Notes: generated by a model not told the origin, from the sequence alone. A stretch of DNA of 64,000 nt from Siphonodentalium dalli (GCA_032622095.1 CP136061.1:126742754-126806753); one strand, 5' to 3'. Positions 12,001-20,559 are shown, counted from the first letter of the stretch. Translations and numbers: made by a program.

Positions 12001-15000
12001 CGCTTGTAGACACTCATGTGATATTTCGGTATTCAAATAAAACCCGTAGGTATTCTCTATTTATTAATTTTTCAACATTTGGAAAACATACTCCAGAATT
12101 AAAAAAAAGTCATATTCGTTGTCCAAATCCAATAAAAGTAACAGAAAATATTGAAAAAAATGTTTGATGAGGCTTTTTAAAAGAGAATTTCAGTGACGAG
12201 ACAGACAGGTTTTATTTGGTCTAATGAATACTGGATACCATTTTAACATGATTGGTACATTACCCAAGGGCCTATGGCAGTATTATATTTGCCTATTGTG
12301 CGTGATCAATATAGATACATTGTTTATTGTACAGGTATAATGTGCAATAATAAGATTCCTGTAAGGTCTTGAAAGCCTGACATAGCATTGACTTTGATGA
12401 ATCACCATTCAAGCCTGAAAAGTGCTTGAATTTCCATAAGGGACCGTGAATTTCAGAAATATTTGTACCACTTGTTGGACGTTGATTGGTTGATGTAATT
12501 GATTGCGATTTACACATTACAATATTTAATTCAGAGTTCTGAAATTTTTTTTTTAATTGTCCAGAATGGCATTTTATTTCATTAGTTCTGATCTGTGGGA
12601 ATCATGAGTAAATGTGTGATTTCACAGGAAACCATTTAAACCTTCCATGACTGGAGCTTCCTGAAATTTTGCGAAAACCCTGTGCCAATGCATTCTCTTA
12701 TATATGTGAGTCTCCCATAGGGAGCCTCACATATATAAGAGAATACAATGGCCTAACAATATTTACCTTGACATTGTAAGCCAGTGCATTCTCTTTTATA
12801 TGAGAGGCTCCCTATGGGAGACTCACAAATATAAGAGAATGCGCTGGCACAGGATCTTTAATGTTGCACCAGCACAACTCCCATCATGAAAGGGTTAATA
12901 AGCACTGATGTATTTTTTTGCAGTGACACACTGAATGAGATGTTGGGTGATCTGTTTCTTCCATGTGAAACTCCTGAGGCACCAAAACAAAGTTTCTTCA
13001 AAAACCTGTTTGGAGGAGGTCCTTCTGTGATAGATAGAGAGGAATTATGTAAGTGTAGCCAGAAGGCATGAGAGGTCTCTTGCATTATAGAATATTAAAA
13101 CATGGCTGTGATGTCACTCCATTGTTTGATGCGTTCAGTTTATAGGATAATGGATTCCATCGCGCACATTATTCCAACTGTCCAATAAGTTGAGATTAGC
13201 TTCCTTTATATTAATAATCTACGCCCCGATGTCCAACTTACTATAGACTATAGGGTTATTACCATTCGGAGGGGGGTGTTTTAGGACAAGGCCATTTTCT
13301 AAAGTCATTTAACAGCTTCAAACTATCCATTATTCCAATGAATGGATCGATCTTGGCTTGTGGCCTCGATCGATCCATCGTTCACTGGGATAAATAATGG
13401 ACAGTTTTCAGCCTTTATACTAAACATTATTCTGAGACAAAGACAACAGTCCACAGAAGCTTTTGTTGATATGAATTCATTTGTCTTTGAATTTATTTTA
13501 TGCAGTGAATAACAATTATTTGCTATCAAGACGTTTTTTTTGGACCGATATAAAAGACTTTACGTAAATGTTTAAAGCCATCCATGAGTAGCAAATTCTA
13601 GGCTGTACCCATTTACATGTTTGCAGAGTTTTTAAAGACATCTCGCTCCAATTGGATAAATAATAATAACCCATTGACCATTTATTTTGAACCAGTTTAT
13701 TTCTAGACAGTCTTTATTTAATGAGTGGATGATCAATTTTTACCCATGATTCGACATGCTGCCACAACATCCAGTCGAGAATTTTTACTCAAGTTACGTA
13801 CCCAGTTCACAGCAAGACACCCGTACAGAGACCAATCCTGGATATAGTGTGTCGGATATTTGCAGAATGAGGTCCCAGGAGGGTGAATTTATTGACTCTA
13901 TCCCACACATCGGGCTAGCATCACCAAATTCACCCTCTGGGGAACTAATTCTGCTTAGGCCTCAACTGCTATGGAGGCGACCAAGCATGACTCGACTGTA
14001 TGCCATGATGTTTTTAGTTGTGCAGGTTGAACATGGGACCACTAAATATTTCATTGTCATTGCTTTTCTCAGAAGAATTCCTTCTCAGCTGCTTTGAGTT
14101 TTGAATTTGAATTGGCATATTCAGAAATATTTTTTTTTATATTCTACTCAATGCATGTAGCCATATTATCACAGAATGTTGTGTGTCAATGAAATTTATT
14201 TTTGATGCTTTTTTTCTTTCAGTTGGTGACACTAGTGGTAAAGCCTCTAAAGGATTAGCGAAGCACATTCCAGGGTCTGGTATGCACCAATTACACAGCT
14301 CCTCCGGAGGTGCCATGGGAGAGGTGTCCAGGGCAAGAGATGTAAGACACGATTACTCTCATAATCTGTTACCACATACAGTAATGCCCTAAGTAATGGA
14401 CTCTTAACCACATTAGAATTATGGGTAACTTTTCAGGATTTAGTCGGAAATATGGCTTGTTGCCATTCATCGGAAAGCTCTCCCCGAGAGCTTTCCGATG
14501 AATGGCAACAAACCATATTTCCGACTAAATCCTGAAAAGTTACCCATAATTCTGCTGTGGTTAGGAGTCCATTACTTTGGGCATTACTGTAGGTGCTTCG
14601 TTAAAGCGAGTAAAAATATAAATTATAAAATATATATAATTAAACCGAGCATGCCATAGATATCACAAGTTACCAGGGAGATCACAGAATCGATAACCTC
14701 CTCACTTTTAACGGCCATTATTTAGCCATAATTTTCAACGCCAATCGATCAAGTAGAAGCTTTATTTTCCAATTATAGCACACAATTCTAGGATAAACTG
14801 TTCCCAAACTTCGAAAACAGATGCTGAACAAAACATTCATGGACAGCACTGGCACCTGGGTTCCACTTTTCTACAGGAGAAAATATACCGTACATTTCAA
14901 ACACAATATTTATTGACAAAAGCTCCTTTTGTACAAAACCTCTTCATGTAACGACTGATCTAATGTTGATATGTACAAATCAATCGCATATTGGCATGCA

Positions 15001-15761
15001 ACTCCTGTAATAGACTTTCTGTAGCTGATGCTTTTTTTATTTTATAATTTCCCTACATTTGGATTCTATTTGACCTGGAATAACGCGCTTACTTCAGCGC
15101 GAAAGAAAAATTCTAATCATCTTCAATTTTTATCTGGCTATGTGATGTTTGCTATACAAGCCTGCAAATAGTGTGTGTCATTAGCAGAATGAGGTCCCCA
15201 GAGGGTGAATTTAGAGATGCTATCACGCACAGCGGGCTAGCATAACAAAATTCACCCTCTGGGGACCTGATTCTGCTTTGGCCTCATCTGTGAAGTATCT
15301 ATAATCCCAAATTAACATTGTTAGTTACTTTTTCCCTTCTGTTCAGTTTCTATATCCCTTAATTTGCAGAAGATAAAATGCATAATCGAGGTGACTAATG
15401 GGTGAACATCACCAACTTCAACTGGGGAAATTCAATCTGATCTTAGGTCTCCAAAAAGCAGTTTAGGCCTAAGCAGAATGAGGTTCCCAGCAGGAGAATT
15501 TGGTGATGCTAGCCTGCTATATGGGATAGCATCACTAAATTCACCCTCTGGGGAATTCATTCTGCAAATGACAGACACACGATTTCAAGGCTTGTTGCTA
15601 TACTTTCTTGTATTCTCTTACAGCTCTTGATGGAGAGGGGAGAGAAACTAGGTATTACAGAAGAACGAACGCAACAGTTGGCGACCTCATCCGATAACTT
15701 TGCGGACACTGCTCATAGGTTGATGTTAAAATATAAAGACAAAAAATGGTACCAGTTCTAG
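1..15761 (+). CDS. STXBP5: Tomosyn (syntaxin-binding protein 5), 3' end, six exons
   Basis: Join 1-69 (5' incomplete), 612-720, 10712-10807, 12924-13048, 14223-14341, 15624-15761, giving 217 residues plus stop TAG. Intron phases are 1, 2, 2, 1, 0 and every junction is GT/AG. Tomosyn is a soluble inhibitor of SNARE assembly: its C-terminal R-SNARE motif pairs with syntaxin and SNAP-25 in place of synaptobrevin, restraining vesicle fusion. The fragment begins in the last blades of the LLGL-like WD40 propeller (SSFVIRAEAVAL, ANGHIMAFSLPSL, FSNNGHALYF). It continues through the tail (ETPEAPKQSFFKNLFGGG, DREELFGDTSGKASKGLAKH) and ends in the R-SNARE. The zero-layer Arg is residue 187 of the fragment, in ITEERTQQL. 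The ending LKYKDKKWYQF is diagnostic of the family. One copy can stand for both vertebrate paralogues (STXBP5/STXBP5L). No frameshift or premature stop is visible. The 5' part of the gene lies left of the window. Confidence 0.97.
70..611 (+). other. Tomosyn intron with 5'-truncated P-family MITE
   Basis: 542-bp intron. Bases 70-390 show nothing recognisable. Bases 391-573 hold a truncated P element (see P family) ending CATGAAAGGGTTAA. Confidence 0.7.
391..573. mobile_element. P-family TTAA MITE, copy 1 (5' truncated)
   Basis: The P family consists of ~260-290-bp elements with ends TTAACCCTTTCATGA and a related TCATGGAAGGGTTAA. Inside are two ~75-bp hairpins built on GCATTCTCTTATATATGCGA and its complement. 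TTAA ends and the CCCTTT start resemble piggyBac-type MITEs (inference). This copy has the second hairpin and the right end. Confidence 0.75.
612..720 (+). CDS. STXBP5: Tomosyn exon, C-terminal propeller blade
   Basis: Acceptor CTTTTAG precedes 612 and donor GTGAGT starts at 721. Two bases complete the Glu codon from the previous exon. The exon then encodes SVCLACYVANGHIMAFSLPS and LKPLLDVNFLPLTDY, ending two bases into an Arg codon (phase 2). The conserved core ANGHIM.FSLPSL.PLLDV is typical of tomosyn. A TTAA MITE ends only 38 bp before this exon. Confidence 0.95.
948..1096. repeat. K-family foldback, half copy
   Basis: AAAGGGGTACTGTACACTAA through GAACGATGCAAACAAC matches one arm of the full palindrome at 30018-30276. 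Confidence 0.7.
1375..1701. mobile_element. P-family TTAA MITE, copy 2 (full, three hairpin modules)
   Basis: TTAACCCTTTCATGACTG at the left, CACGGAAGGGTTAA at the right. Longer than other copies because an additional hairpin unit is present (unit junctions near 1490 and 1580). Confidence 0.8.
1702..2847. repeat. Degenerate repeats and homopolymers in tomosyn intron
   Basis: From about 1760 to 2280 the phrases CTGTGATTGACAGGTGTCA and TGGAATTTTCCA recur in a degraded tandem arrangement. An 18-base G run lies at 2317-2334, and (GT)n followed by a long G run at about 2590-2640. No gene is seen. Confidence 0.5.
2848..4051 (+). repeat. ~161-bp tandem array, element A, left part
   Basis: Starts TTAGCTCAACTTTACTTTGT, then a short (GT)-rich stretch. 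About seven units of ~157-165 bp follow, each with GGGCTACAGGTCGTACC, GAAATTTGTCATGGATGTTA, GATGGGAACGAGTCATTTTG and CATGGCCGCCAGCAGCCATC. Divergence between units is 5-15% by eye. Non-coding; short ORFs here are artefacts. Confidence 0.85.
4052..5182. mobile_element. TIR DNA transposon inserted in the tandem array
   Basis: Terminal inverted repeat CAGTCCTTCGA at both ends, flanked by GACTAC at 4046-4051 and 5183-5188. This is compatible with a 6-bp target duplication (an alternative parse is CCAGTCC ends with ACTA). The 1131-bp insert has non-array sequence with more CpG. It contains a remnant transposase-like ORF (4308-4475) and two ATTGGTCAATAT(T/C)ATTAG boxes near 4813 and 4881. Confidence 0.7.
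4308..4475 (-). pseudogene. Remnant 5' end of a transposase-like ORF
   Basis: Reading on the minus strand from an ATG at 4475 gives a 55-codon acidic, Ser-rich peptide: MDPETGNETTILSKRKRVDS, then DSGESDCGND, one in-frame TAG, then DSTSEFETLSESDGHALSDA and EID. An acidic Ser/Asp-rich N-terminus after a basic KRKR patch is seen at the start of several DNA transposases, so this may be the kept first part of an internally deleted autonomous copy. The family is not identified. Confidence 0.35.
5183..5803 (+). repeat. ~161-bp tandem array, element A, right part
   Basis: Four more units of the same array, resuming in register after the transposon insertion, so 2848-4051 and 5183-5803 were once continuous. 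Confidence 0.85.
5804..6060 (-). mobile_element. LINE-like 3' tail with (TAGA)n
   Basis: On the minus strand the segment reads as an untranslated end containing TGTTTATTGTAAATAAAATC followed by (TATC)n. This is the typical short-tandem tail of some non-LTR retrotransposons. No coding part is attached. The rest to 6397 is AT-rich and unassigned, with TATATATATATAATATAT and TTAGTTATAG repeats. Confidence 0.4.
6398..8905 (+). repeat. ~161-bp tandem array, element C (about 15 units)
   Basis: Same left end as element A (TTAGCTCAACTTTACTTTGT, then CGTCCGTGTGTGTGTGTGCG). Fifteen GATGGGAACGAG-type landmarks lie between about 6560 and 8840, mean spacing ~161 bp. The arrangement (unique end, simple repeat, ~160-bp array, second unique end with a GTGTCA-TGACAC hairpin) resembles Helentron/HINE or bivalve pearl-type elements (inference). 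Confidence 0.85.
8906..9031 (+). repeat. Right-end segment of array element C
   Basis: Contains CCACATTCCTAATCGCTCCA and GAGCTACAGTGTCATTGACA with hairpin AGTGTCA-T-TGACACT. Related segments lie at 9436-9533 and, inverted, at 34676-34790. Read on the minus strand it is also the end of a LINE-like frame (see 8971-9430). Confidence 0.65.
8971..9430 (-). pseudogene. Non-LTR retrotransposon (LINE) reverse-transcriptase C-terminus
   Basis: The minus-strand frame gives SLLKQQKRAIRIFCNASYRA, HTEPLFKQEGILNLNDIF and later SLPKHSFPDIWNSIDKTSRG, CKFRATFKKTLS. QKRAIRII....Y..H..PLF....IL.L.DI and the W-N-S segment near the end are typical of the C-terminal region of CR1/Jockey-like LINE ORF2. One in-frame stop (9247-9249) breaks it. 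The frame ends with NESVNDTVAQLGKGII and TAA at 8971-8973, inside the array element's right end. Not functional. Confidence 0.75.
9436..9533 (+). repeat. Second copy of the array right-end segment
   Basis: Near-identical to 8926-9031 (CACATTCCTAATCACTCCAT through GTGTCATTGACACTTTC), on the other side of the LINE fragment. Confidence 0.7.
9534..10284. other. Tomosyn intron, no gene seen
   Basis: AT-rich single-copy-looking sequence with two C runs (about 10046-10097). Nothing else is recognised. Confidence 0.5.
10285..10573. mobile_element. P-family TTAA MITE, copy 3
   Basis: The left end is doubled: TTAACCCTTTCATGACGGGA at 10285, and the same start again at 10311. Both hairpins and the right end AAAGCGTTAA are present. 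It ends 138 bp before a tomosyn exon. Confidence 0.8.
10712..10807 (+). CDS. STXBP5: Tomosyn exon, final propeller strand
   Basis: Acceptor TTATTTCAG precedes 10712 and donor GTGAGT starts at 10808. The first base completes Arg, followed by TARTLSFSNNGHALYFCSPT and EVQKMTYSADI, then two bases of a Cys codon finished in the next exon. Vertebrate tomosyn reads IARTFCFTNNGQALYLVSPT here. It lies after a ~10-kb intron. A foldback repeat begins about five bases after the donor GT. Confidence 0.94.
10813..11250. mobile_element. H-family foldback element, copy 1
   Basis: GACAGAACACAACGCGCATC and its complement flank a long imperfect palindrome (10815-10995) centred on CGAGCACAGCTCGAGCG. A further ~250 bp shared with copy 2 runs to GGGTGTGGAATAAATA. 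It begins about five bases after a splice donor GT. Confidence 0.7.
11251..12635. other. Tomosyn intron, no gene seen
   Basis: A small inverted repeat CACACAAATGTGCACACATC sits near 11301. Otherwise AT-rich unassigned sequence. Short ORFs here show no family resemblance. Confidence 0.5.
12636..12898. mobile_element. P-family TTAA MITE, copy 4 (full)
   Basis: TTAAACCTTCCATGACTGGA at the left and CATGAAAGGGTTAA at the right. Both hairpins are intact. The right end is 25 bp from the acceptor junction of the 12924 exon, inside the usual branch-point zone. Confidence 0.85.
12924..13048 (+). CDS. STXBP5: Tomosyn exon, tail region (ETPEAP / FFKNLFGGG)
   Basis: Acceptor TTTTTTTGCAG precedes 12924. 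The first T completes Cys, then DTLNEMLGDLFLPCETPEAP and KQSFFKNLFGGGPSVIDREEL follow, plus one base of Phe. Donor GTAAGT starts at 13049. The block ..EML..LF.P.ETPEAP...FFK.LFGGG...DREEL is a hallmark of tomosyn. The start of the following intron happens to stay open in frame, so a naive ORF runs on to 13071. A TTAA MITE ends 25 bp before the acceptor junction. Confidence 0.97.
13321..13407. repeat. Short foldback
   Basis: ACTATCCATTATTCCAATGA pairs with TGGGATAAATAATGGACAGT, centred on opposed GATCGATC boxes. About 86 bp, imperfect arms. Confidence 0.6.
13843..13980. mobile_element. E-family element, single-hairpin copy
   Basis: Family E carries hairpins formed by GAATGAGGTCCCCAGAGGGT and its complement near 85 bp away. 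Full copies have one hairpin at each end and are ~430 bp. Here only one hairpin is present. Short ORFs over it are repeat artefacts. Confidence 0.7.
14223..14341 (+). CDS. STXBP5: Tomosyn exon, linker and start of R-SNARE
   Basis: Acceptor TTTCTTTCAG precedes 14223. TT completes the Phe codon, then GDTSGKASKGLAKHIPGSGM, a Ser/Gly-rich stretch and GEVSRARD. Donor GTAAGA starts at 14342, phase 0. SGKAS..LA.HIPGPG and GE..RAR are conserved in the family. The R-SNARE heptads start at the end of this exon. Confidence 0.96.
14377..14591. mobile_element. M-family long foldback MITE, copy 1
   Basis: The M family is a nearly perfect ~215-bp palindrome. Ends are TACAGTAATGCCC and GGGCATTACTGTA (TA target, mariner-like by inference). 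The arm reads TTAACCACAGCAGAATTATG, CAGGATTTAGTCGGAAATAT, GGCTTGTTGCCATTCATCGG, AAAGCTCTC. This copy starts 35 bp after the tomosyn exon that ends at 14341. Confidence 0.9.
14592..15160. other. Tomosyn intron, no gene seen
   Basis: AT-rich, with nothing assignable. Confidence 0.5.
15165..15591. mobile_element. E-family element, full copy
   Basis: Ends AAATAGTGTGTGTCATTAGC and the inverted CAAATGACAGACACACGATT. Twin hairpins on GAGGTCCCCAGAGGGTGAAT and its complement. The middle contains TCTTCTGCAAATTAAG-type sequence in inverted sense. It ends about 30 bp before the terminal tomosyn exon. Confidence 0.8.
15624..15761 (+). CDS. STXBP5: Tomosyn terminal exon, R-SNARE motif and stop
   Basis: Acceptor TCTCTTACAG precedes 15624. 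The 45 codons begin LLMERGEKLGITEERTQQLA and end HRLMLKYKDKKWYQF, followed by TAG. The heptad hydrophobic positions, the ionic-layer Arg (ITEER) and the invariant C-terminus define the R-SNARE coil. Tomosyns lack a transmembrane anchor after this point, and none is present here. Confidence 0.98.
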   Translation, partial: LLMERGEKLGITEERTQQLATSSDNFADTAHRLMLKYKDKKWYQF

Positions 15762-16515
15762 CGTAAACCGTTTTACTCAATTCAGAGCAGTGTCCAACTG
15801 AATGCGCCTGCTGAACTTTCGAACCTATTCGAAAGAATGGAAAACTTTTTCCAAGTTGCTGTCGGAAGATTCAGAACAGGAGGTGTTATGGCAGGAGTTA
15901 CGCTCAGATTGATCTATTTTTATAATGGATATCAGAATGAGAAGATATTGTTTTTATGGAGAAAGGAGTTAAGTCTGAGAAGAAATGGTTCGGTTCAGTG
16001 CTGTTTTTAAGTCATGTCAATCTTAGTATCACAGAGTATGATGTTTTCTTCTAGACATTAGGTTGAATATATTTTTTAACTTTTGAGTATGGTATGTGAG
16101 GAATCTCTGTTCACATGTTTTATCAGTCACTTAACTTGGTTCATTGAATTAACAATAGACCAATTAAGTAATAGACCAATTAATAGACCAATTAACCATC
16201 AATTAGACCAAGCTTACTGCCATCCCATTTCCTCCACCGTGGGCATCAGTTTTGATAGATACTGCTATTAAATGATTTTGTTTTCTAACATCGAATTGAA
16301 TCTTTTTTATTTCCATGGACTAGTGAATATATCAGTAGTTTGTTTCTTGATAATTCAAATTTGCTACAAAATATAATTGAAAAAGTGATTGTATTTGTTC
16401 TAATGTGTTGTTTACATACAATAAGTCAACATCAATAGACTTCAACAATTGATTGAAAACAAGACTTTGTTCACTATTTTTAAATATAAAACCAACATCC
16501 AACAGACATAATAAA
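15762..16515 (+). other. Tomosyn 3' UTR (approximate)
   Basis: No gene follows the tomosyn stop. AT-rich sequence contains an ATTAAA at 16267-16272 and an AATAAA at 16510-16515, either of which could be the poly(A) signal. Around 16153-16210 the sequence AGACCAATTAA recurs about four times. The exact transcript end cannot be fixed without RNA data. Confidence 0.35.
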
Positions 16516-16786
16516 TTTTACATTTCCATTTTAATGAAAAGTTTCTGCTCTTGGTGGTACCAGTATCAAAGCCATTTTTCTACCTTTTCAGAAAACAAGC
16601 TTTGCATACTCCCACTCAGGACGTGAGATGCATGCACTATGTGTGCATTGTCTTCAGTATTGTCTATCACCTCTGATGTCCATGGCTGACGGAGACAACG
16701 ATGCATCATCTACACATCACTACATTCTTTCTGTTCAACAGTTTTCAGCACAGAATTAAAAAATGGTGTTATTAATATGGAGCTTA

Positions 16787-17607
16787 AAGCTACCTGTCCG
16801 ATTTTATTTAACACCCGTAAATTAATATTTCTTCTGCTTCGGGGGTGAAAATTATTCGATTTGAGTCGAGGAAGCCACCCTTCAAACCTCAGTGCTATTA
16901 GATTTTGAGTTTTGAAATCTATTTATTTTCTACACCTTTGGAATGTTGTCAACGTTGCAAAACTTCCATCGGAAATATATGCAGACATCCCCGGACCCTG
17001 TAACAAGAGTTGGGAGGTCACATTTAGCGGTGATCGGAAATTATTCTCGGAATAAAAGATGACGAAAATTAATTGGGATAAAACAAATTTGACAGTATCT
17101 TGTGATAGTTGGCATGTGGATGTGTCGGTATTCTTATTCCAGATTCAGTAATCTATGGCTTGTTGCCATTCATCGGAAAGCTCTCACTGAGACTCCTTAA
17201 CCACAGCAGAATTATGGGTAATTTTTCAGGATTTAGTCAGAAATATCAATATTTCCGACTAAATCCTGGAAAATTACCCTTAATTCTGCTGTGGTTAAGG
17301 AGTTGATTATCTAGGCATTACTGTGTATGCATGAACATAGACAAGTTATAATACAATGGTGATCACACATGAAAGAAGATGTTTGTTAACTTTTGTGATG
17401 ACACATGCTGGGGAAATCCAGTTCAAATCAGGCATCACCATATATGAAATTTGAGGTATAGAAAATAAATAGATTTCAAAAATGGAATTCAAATAGTTCT
17501 GGGCTTTGAAGGGTGGGTTCCTTGACACAAATCAAATAACTGTCACCCCTGATGTCGAAGAAATAGTAATTTAGGGGTGTTAAATCAGACAGGGCATCTT
17601 TAAGCAT
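16787..17607. mobile_element. X element with ~160-bp terminal inverted repeats
   Basis: 16787-16945 and 17445-17607 are inverted copies (~80% by eye): TGTCCGATTTTATTTAACAC against GTGTTAAATCAGACAGGGCA, and GCCACCCTTCAAACC against GGGCTTTGAAGGGTGGGTTC. A composite M element (17143-17324) lies inside. Confidence 0.65.
17143..17324. mobile_element. M-family foldback, rearranged copy 2
   Basis: TTCAGTAATC at the left, then an internal arm, a second start ACTCCTTAACCACAGCAGAA and a palindrome to GGCATTACTGT. The central part is deleted and one arm re-joined. Confidence 0.75.
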
Positions 17608-17653
17608 GTTGGCTTGTCTGTCTAATGTGAAGCCAGAAAATAAGAAGTTTAAA

Positions 17654-17871
17654 TACAGTAATGCCCTAAATAATTGACTCCTTAACCAAAGCACAATTAT
17701 GGATAATTGTTCAGGATTTAGTCGGAAATATGGCTTGTTGCCATTCATCAGAAAGCTCTCAGTGAGAGCTTTCCTATGAATAGCAACAAGCCATATTTCC
17801 GTCTAAATCTTGAAAAATTACCCATAATTCTGCTGTGGTTAAGTATTCGATTATTTAGGGCATTTACTGTA
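17654..17871. mobile_element. M-family foldback MITE, copy 3
   Basis: TACAGTAATGCCCTAAATAA to GGGCATTTACTGTA. Both arms complete. Confidence 0.9.
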
Positions 17872-18456
17872 CCAGTATATAAAGCATTATAAATGCAAAT
17901 TAAACACAATACCATGAGAGTGGGAGGTAATCTTTTGAAATTAATCGGGTAAGTTTGTACTTGCCTTCCTTTCACTTTGCCATACGTGAACCATAAGTGA
18001 ATGTAGTAAAGAAAAGGACAATTGATAATTTCATCTTTAGCTGAGAGTTGTTTGAGCAATATGCTGGCATATTGCGAGACATTGTGTGCATGCTGGCAGG
18101 CACCTGGCGGCTCTTAGGCTGAGTATATCTGGTCACATGAATAATGAAAGAGCTTGAGCTTGTAGCTTCTACATGTAGCCTCTAGTGTAAACATGTAGTT
18201 TGTGTATACAGTAATCTATCTTCCAAATATACGTGCTTTGACAAGGCTTACAAAGTGTATTATATTGAATAAGTCTTCTTCAAAGTAAGTTCAAACTTAT
18301 AAGGAAATAACTTTGTGTCAGAATCAGTTTTCCATTGAAATGGTTTCTTGTGCGTTCATAAGCAATACTTTAAAGAATTTAAAGTATAAGAAGTCAATTG
18401 CAACCAATTATCTCAAACTTATAATCTTCATACATCATTCTACTATTAGAACATTA
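17872..18456. other. Intergenic, no gene seen
   Basis: Mostly AT-rich sequence with no family resemblance. Confidence 0.5.
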
Positions 18457-18610
18457 GAGCCTCGCATATATAAGAGAATGCACTGGCTTACAAGGTCAAT
18501 ATTGTTAGGTCAATGTATGCTCTCCCTATGGGAGACTCACATATATAAGAGAATGTATTGGAACATGATTTTCGAAAAATTTCAGAAAGCTCCAGTCATG
18601 GAATGGTTAA
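18457..18610. mobile_element. P-family MITE, copy 5 (truncated)
   Basis: GAGCCTCGCATATATAAGAG to CATGGAATGGTTAA. The left hairpin is halved. Confidence 0.75.
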
Positions 18611-18908
18611 GAATTTAACACTAGACACATCTTGAAAGTCCACCTCAATAAGCTTTACCGGAATGGTGCTACAGGTTATCATCTAGAAGCCTCAAGCTGC
18701 AAGCTGAGAATCTTTACTTATTAATTAAATCTATGAAATTCTATAACATCCATCTCAGCTTACAACCATCTCATTTAGCTTCAAACAGTTCCCATAGTTA
18801 ATTTATTCTACAAAATTGAATATGGAAATAGATTATTGAATATATGATGCATGAATAAGCTTGAATTTTTTTAGCTTTTAATCAACATATAAGGGTAAAT
18901 TTAGGGCA

Positions 18909-19052
18909 TTAACCCTTTCTGTACTAAATGGATTCTCCCACGCAGTTTATAAAAGTATACATTGGAATAGTTCATTATTCATCTGGAGGAGTTTTCAGGG
19001 AAAATGTTTTCCTAAGGGAACTACCTGAGCATTAAGTAAAGAAAGGGTTATT
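18909..19052. mobile_element. T-family TTAA MITE, copy 1 (short)
   Basis: Family T starts TTAACCCTTTCTGTACTAAA and carries GTATACATTGGAATGGTCTA, CATCTGGAGG and a right end like AGTATAGAAAGGGTTAA. This copy is ~145 bp and abuts P copy 6, sharing the TTAA region. Confidence 0.7.
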
Positions 19053-19298
19053 AACCCTTTCATGATGGGAGCTGTGCTGGTGCAGCATTAAAGTCCATGT
19101 GCCGGTGTATTCTATTATATATGGGAGTCTCGCATATATAAGGAAATGCACTGGCTTACAAGTTCAAGGTAAATAATGTTAGGCCAATGCATTCTCTTAT
19201 ATACGTGACGTGCCCTATGGCCGACCTGCATATATAATAGAATGCATTGGCACAGGGTTTTCGCCAAAATTCAGGATGCTCCAGTCATGAAAGGATTA
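19051..19298. mobile_element. P-family TTAA MITE, copy 6
   Basis: TTAACCCTTTCATGATGGGA to CATGAAAGGATTA. Both hairpins present with some decay. Confidence 0.8.
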
Positions 19299-19557
19299 TC
19301 AGGCAAGATAAAAGCCAGACCATCTGATTTAATGTCTTCATACCTGACTTATTACAACAACAGCAACAACAATTTTATTACCCATATCACCAACAGATCA
19401 CCAAAACTTTCTCTAAATACTCTTACTATTCATGTGAAATAATCTGTGTGCCAGAAATGTCTTCAGATATCTGTTTGTATGCCTCAAAATTAACTTTTAT
19501 TTGGGGTCAGAATATTAATATTATTAATAACATCATCCTTCATGGCATTTCTTAGCT

Positions 19558-19920
19558 TAAATATATAGACAGAACAGAACACGCATCTTAATCAAGAATC
19601 TTTTATCGAATGAGTTGCGGACGGCACAAGTATATATTTTGTGAAAACAGAGCTTGAGTGAAATGTGACTATGCACCAGCCACAATGAGTTCGATAAAAT
19701 ATTCTAGATTATAATGCAAGTTGTGTTCTGTATTTATTCTGCACCATTGTGTCTGATAAGTTTAACCCATGACTGTGACTACCATTGATACTATAACTAC
19801 CTTTATTGTGATTTAAATCTGATGAAAAACTGATAATTATGTTTGTCATCACTCTTGGCAACGGCTTCAACTCGAAGTACATTTACATGTACCTCACGCC
19901 AATGGGTGTGGAATAAAATA
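19558..19920. mobile_element. H-family foldback element, copy 2
   Basis: TAGACAGAACAGAACACGCA through GTTGTGTTCTGTATTTATTC, then the shared ~180-bp tail to GGGTGTGGAATAAAAT. Confidence 0.7.
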
Positions 19921-20280
19921 TTCTGAGTGTGGACAGAAATTAAAACTGAATCAGTTTGTCTGGCTTTAAATACTATGAACAATACGAATGTGGTCTACGA
20001 ACATTAGTAACTCTGACCCCTGATTATATTTCACCTTATTATATACATAAACAAGGTCGATATTAACACAGTTTTGAATATCTCTTTTAAAACGCCAACG
20101 ATAATTATTTATAATCTAATGTACAAAAGAGGACTCTCCAAGTTAATTTAACATTATTCATGCTTATATCAGCTATTTTTTTGTAATTTTAATTTCTGGT
20201 ATCATCTCATGATCATAAGAAAAGGTCACCACCATGCTTACTTGTTAATCGGAATTTTTTTTTGTATTTTTATATGCACA

Positions 20281-20424
20281 AATATGGCTTGTTGCCATTC
20301 ATAGGAAAGCTCTCACTGAGAGTTTTCCAATGAATTTGAACAAGCCATATTTCCGACTAAATCCTGAAAAGTTACCCATAATTTTGTTGTGGTTAAGGAG
20401 TCGATTATTTAGGGCATTACTGTA
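20281..20424. mobile_element. M-family foldback, copy 4 (left arm truncated)
   Basis: Starts inside the arm (AATATGGCTTGTTGCCATTC) and ends GGGCATTACTGTA. Confidence 0.8.
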
Positions 20425-20559
20425 TAGTAAGATATTTAACTAATCTTTTGATAGGAATACTCATAATAGAGAAATGAAATGTGAATCAGACGTCTAGACA
20501 TTTTAGTCTGAAAGATTGTTGTTGGCTTTTAAAGAGACTGAGTTTTGATTTGAAATAAT

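Noticed and set aside
13756-14097. 113-codon + strand ORF between tomosyn exons
   Set aside because: Overlaps an E-family hairpin and disagrees with the phase of the flanking conserved exons, which join perfectly without it.
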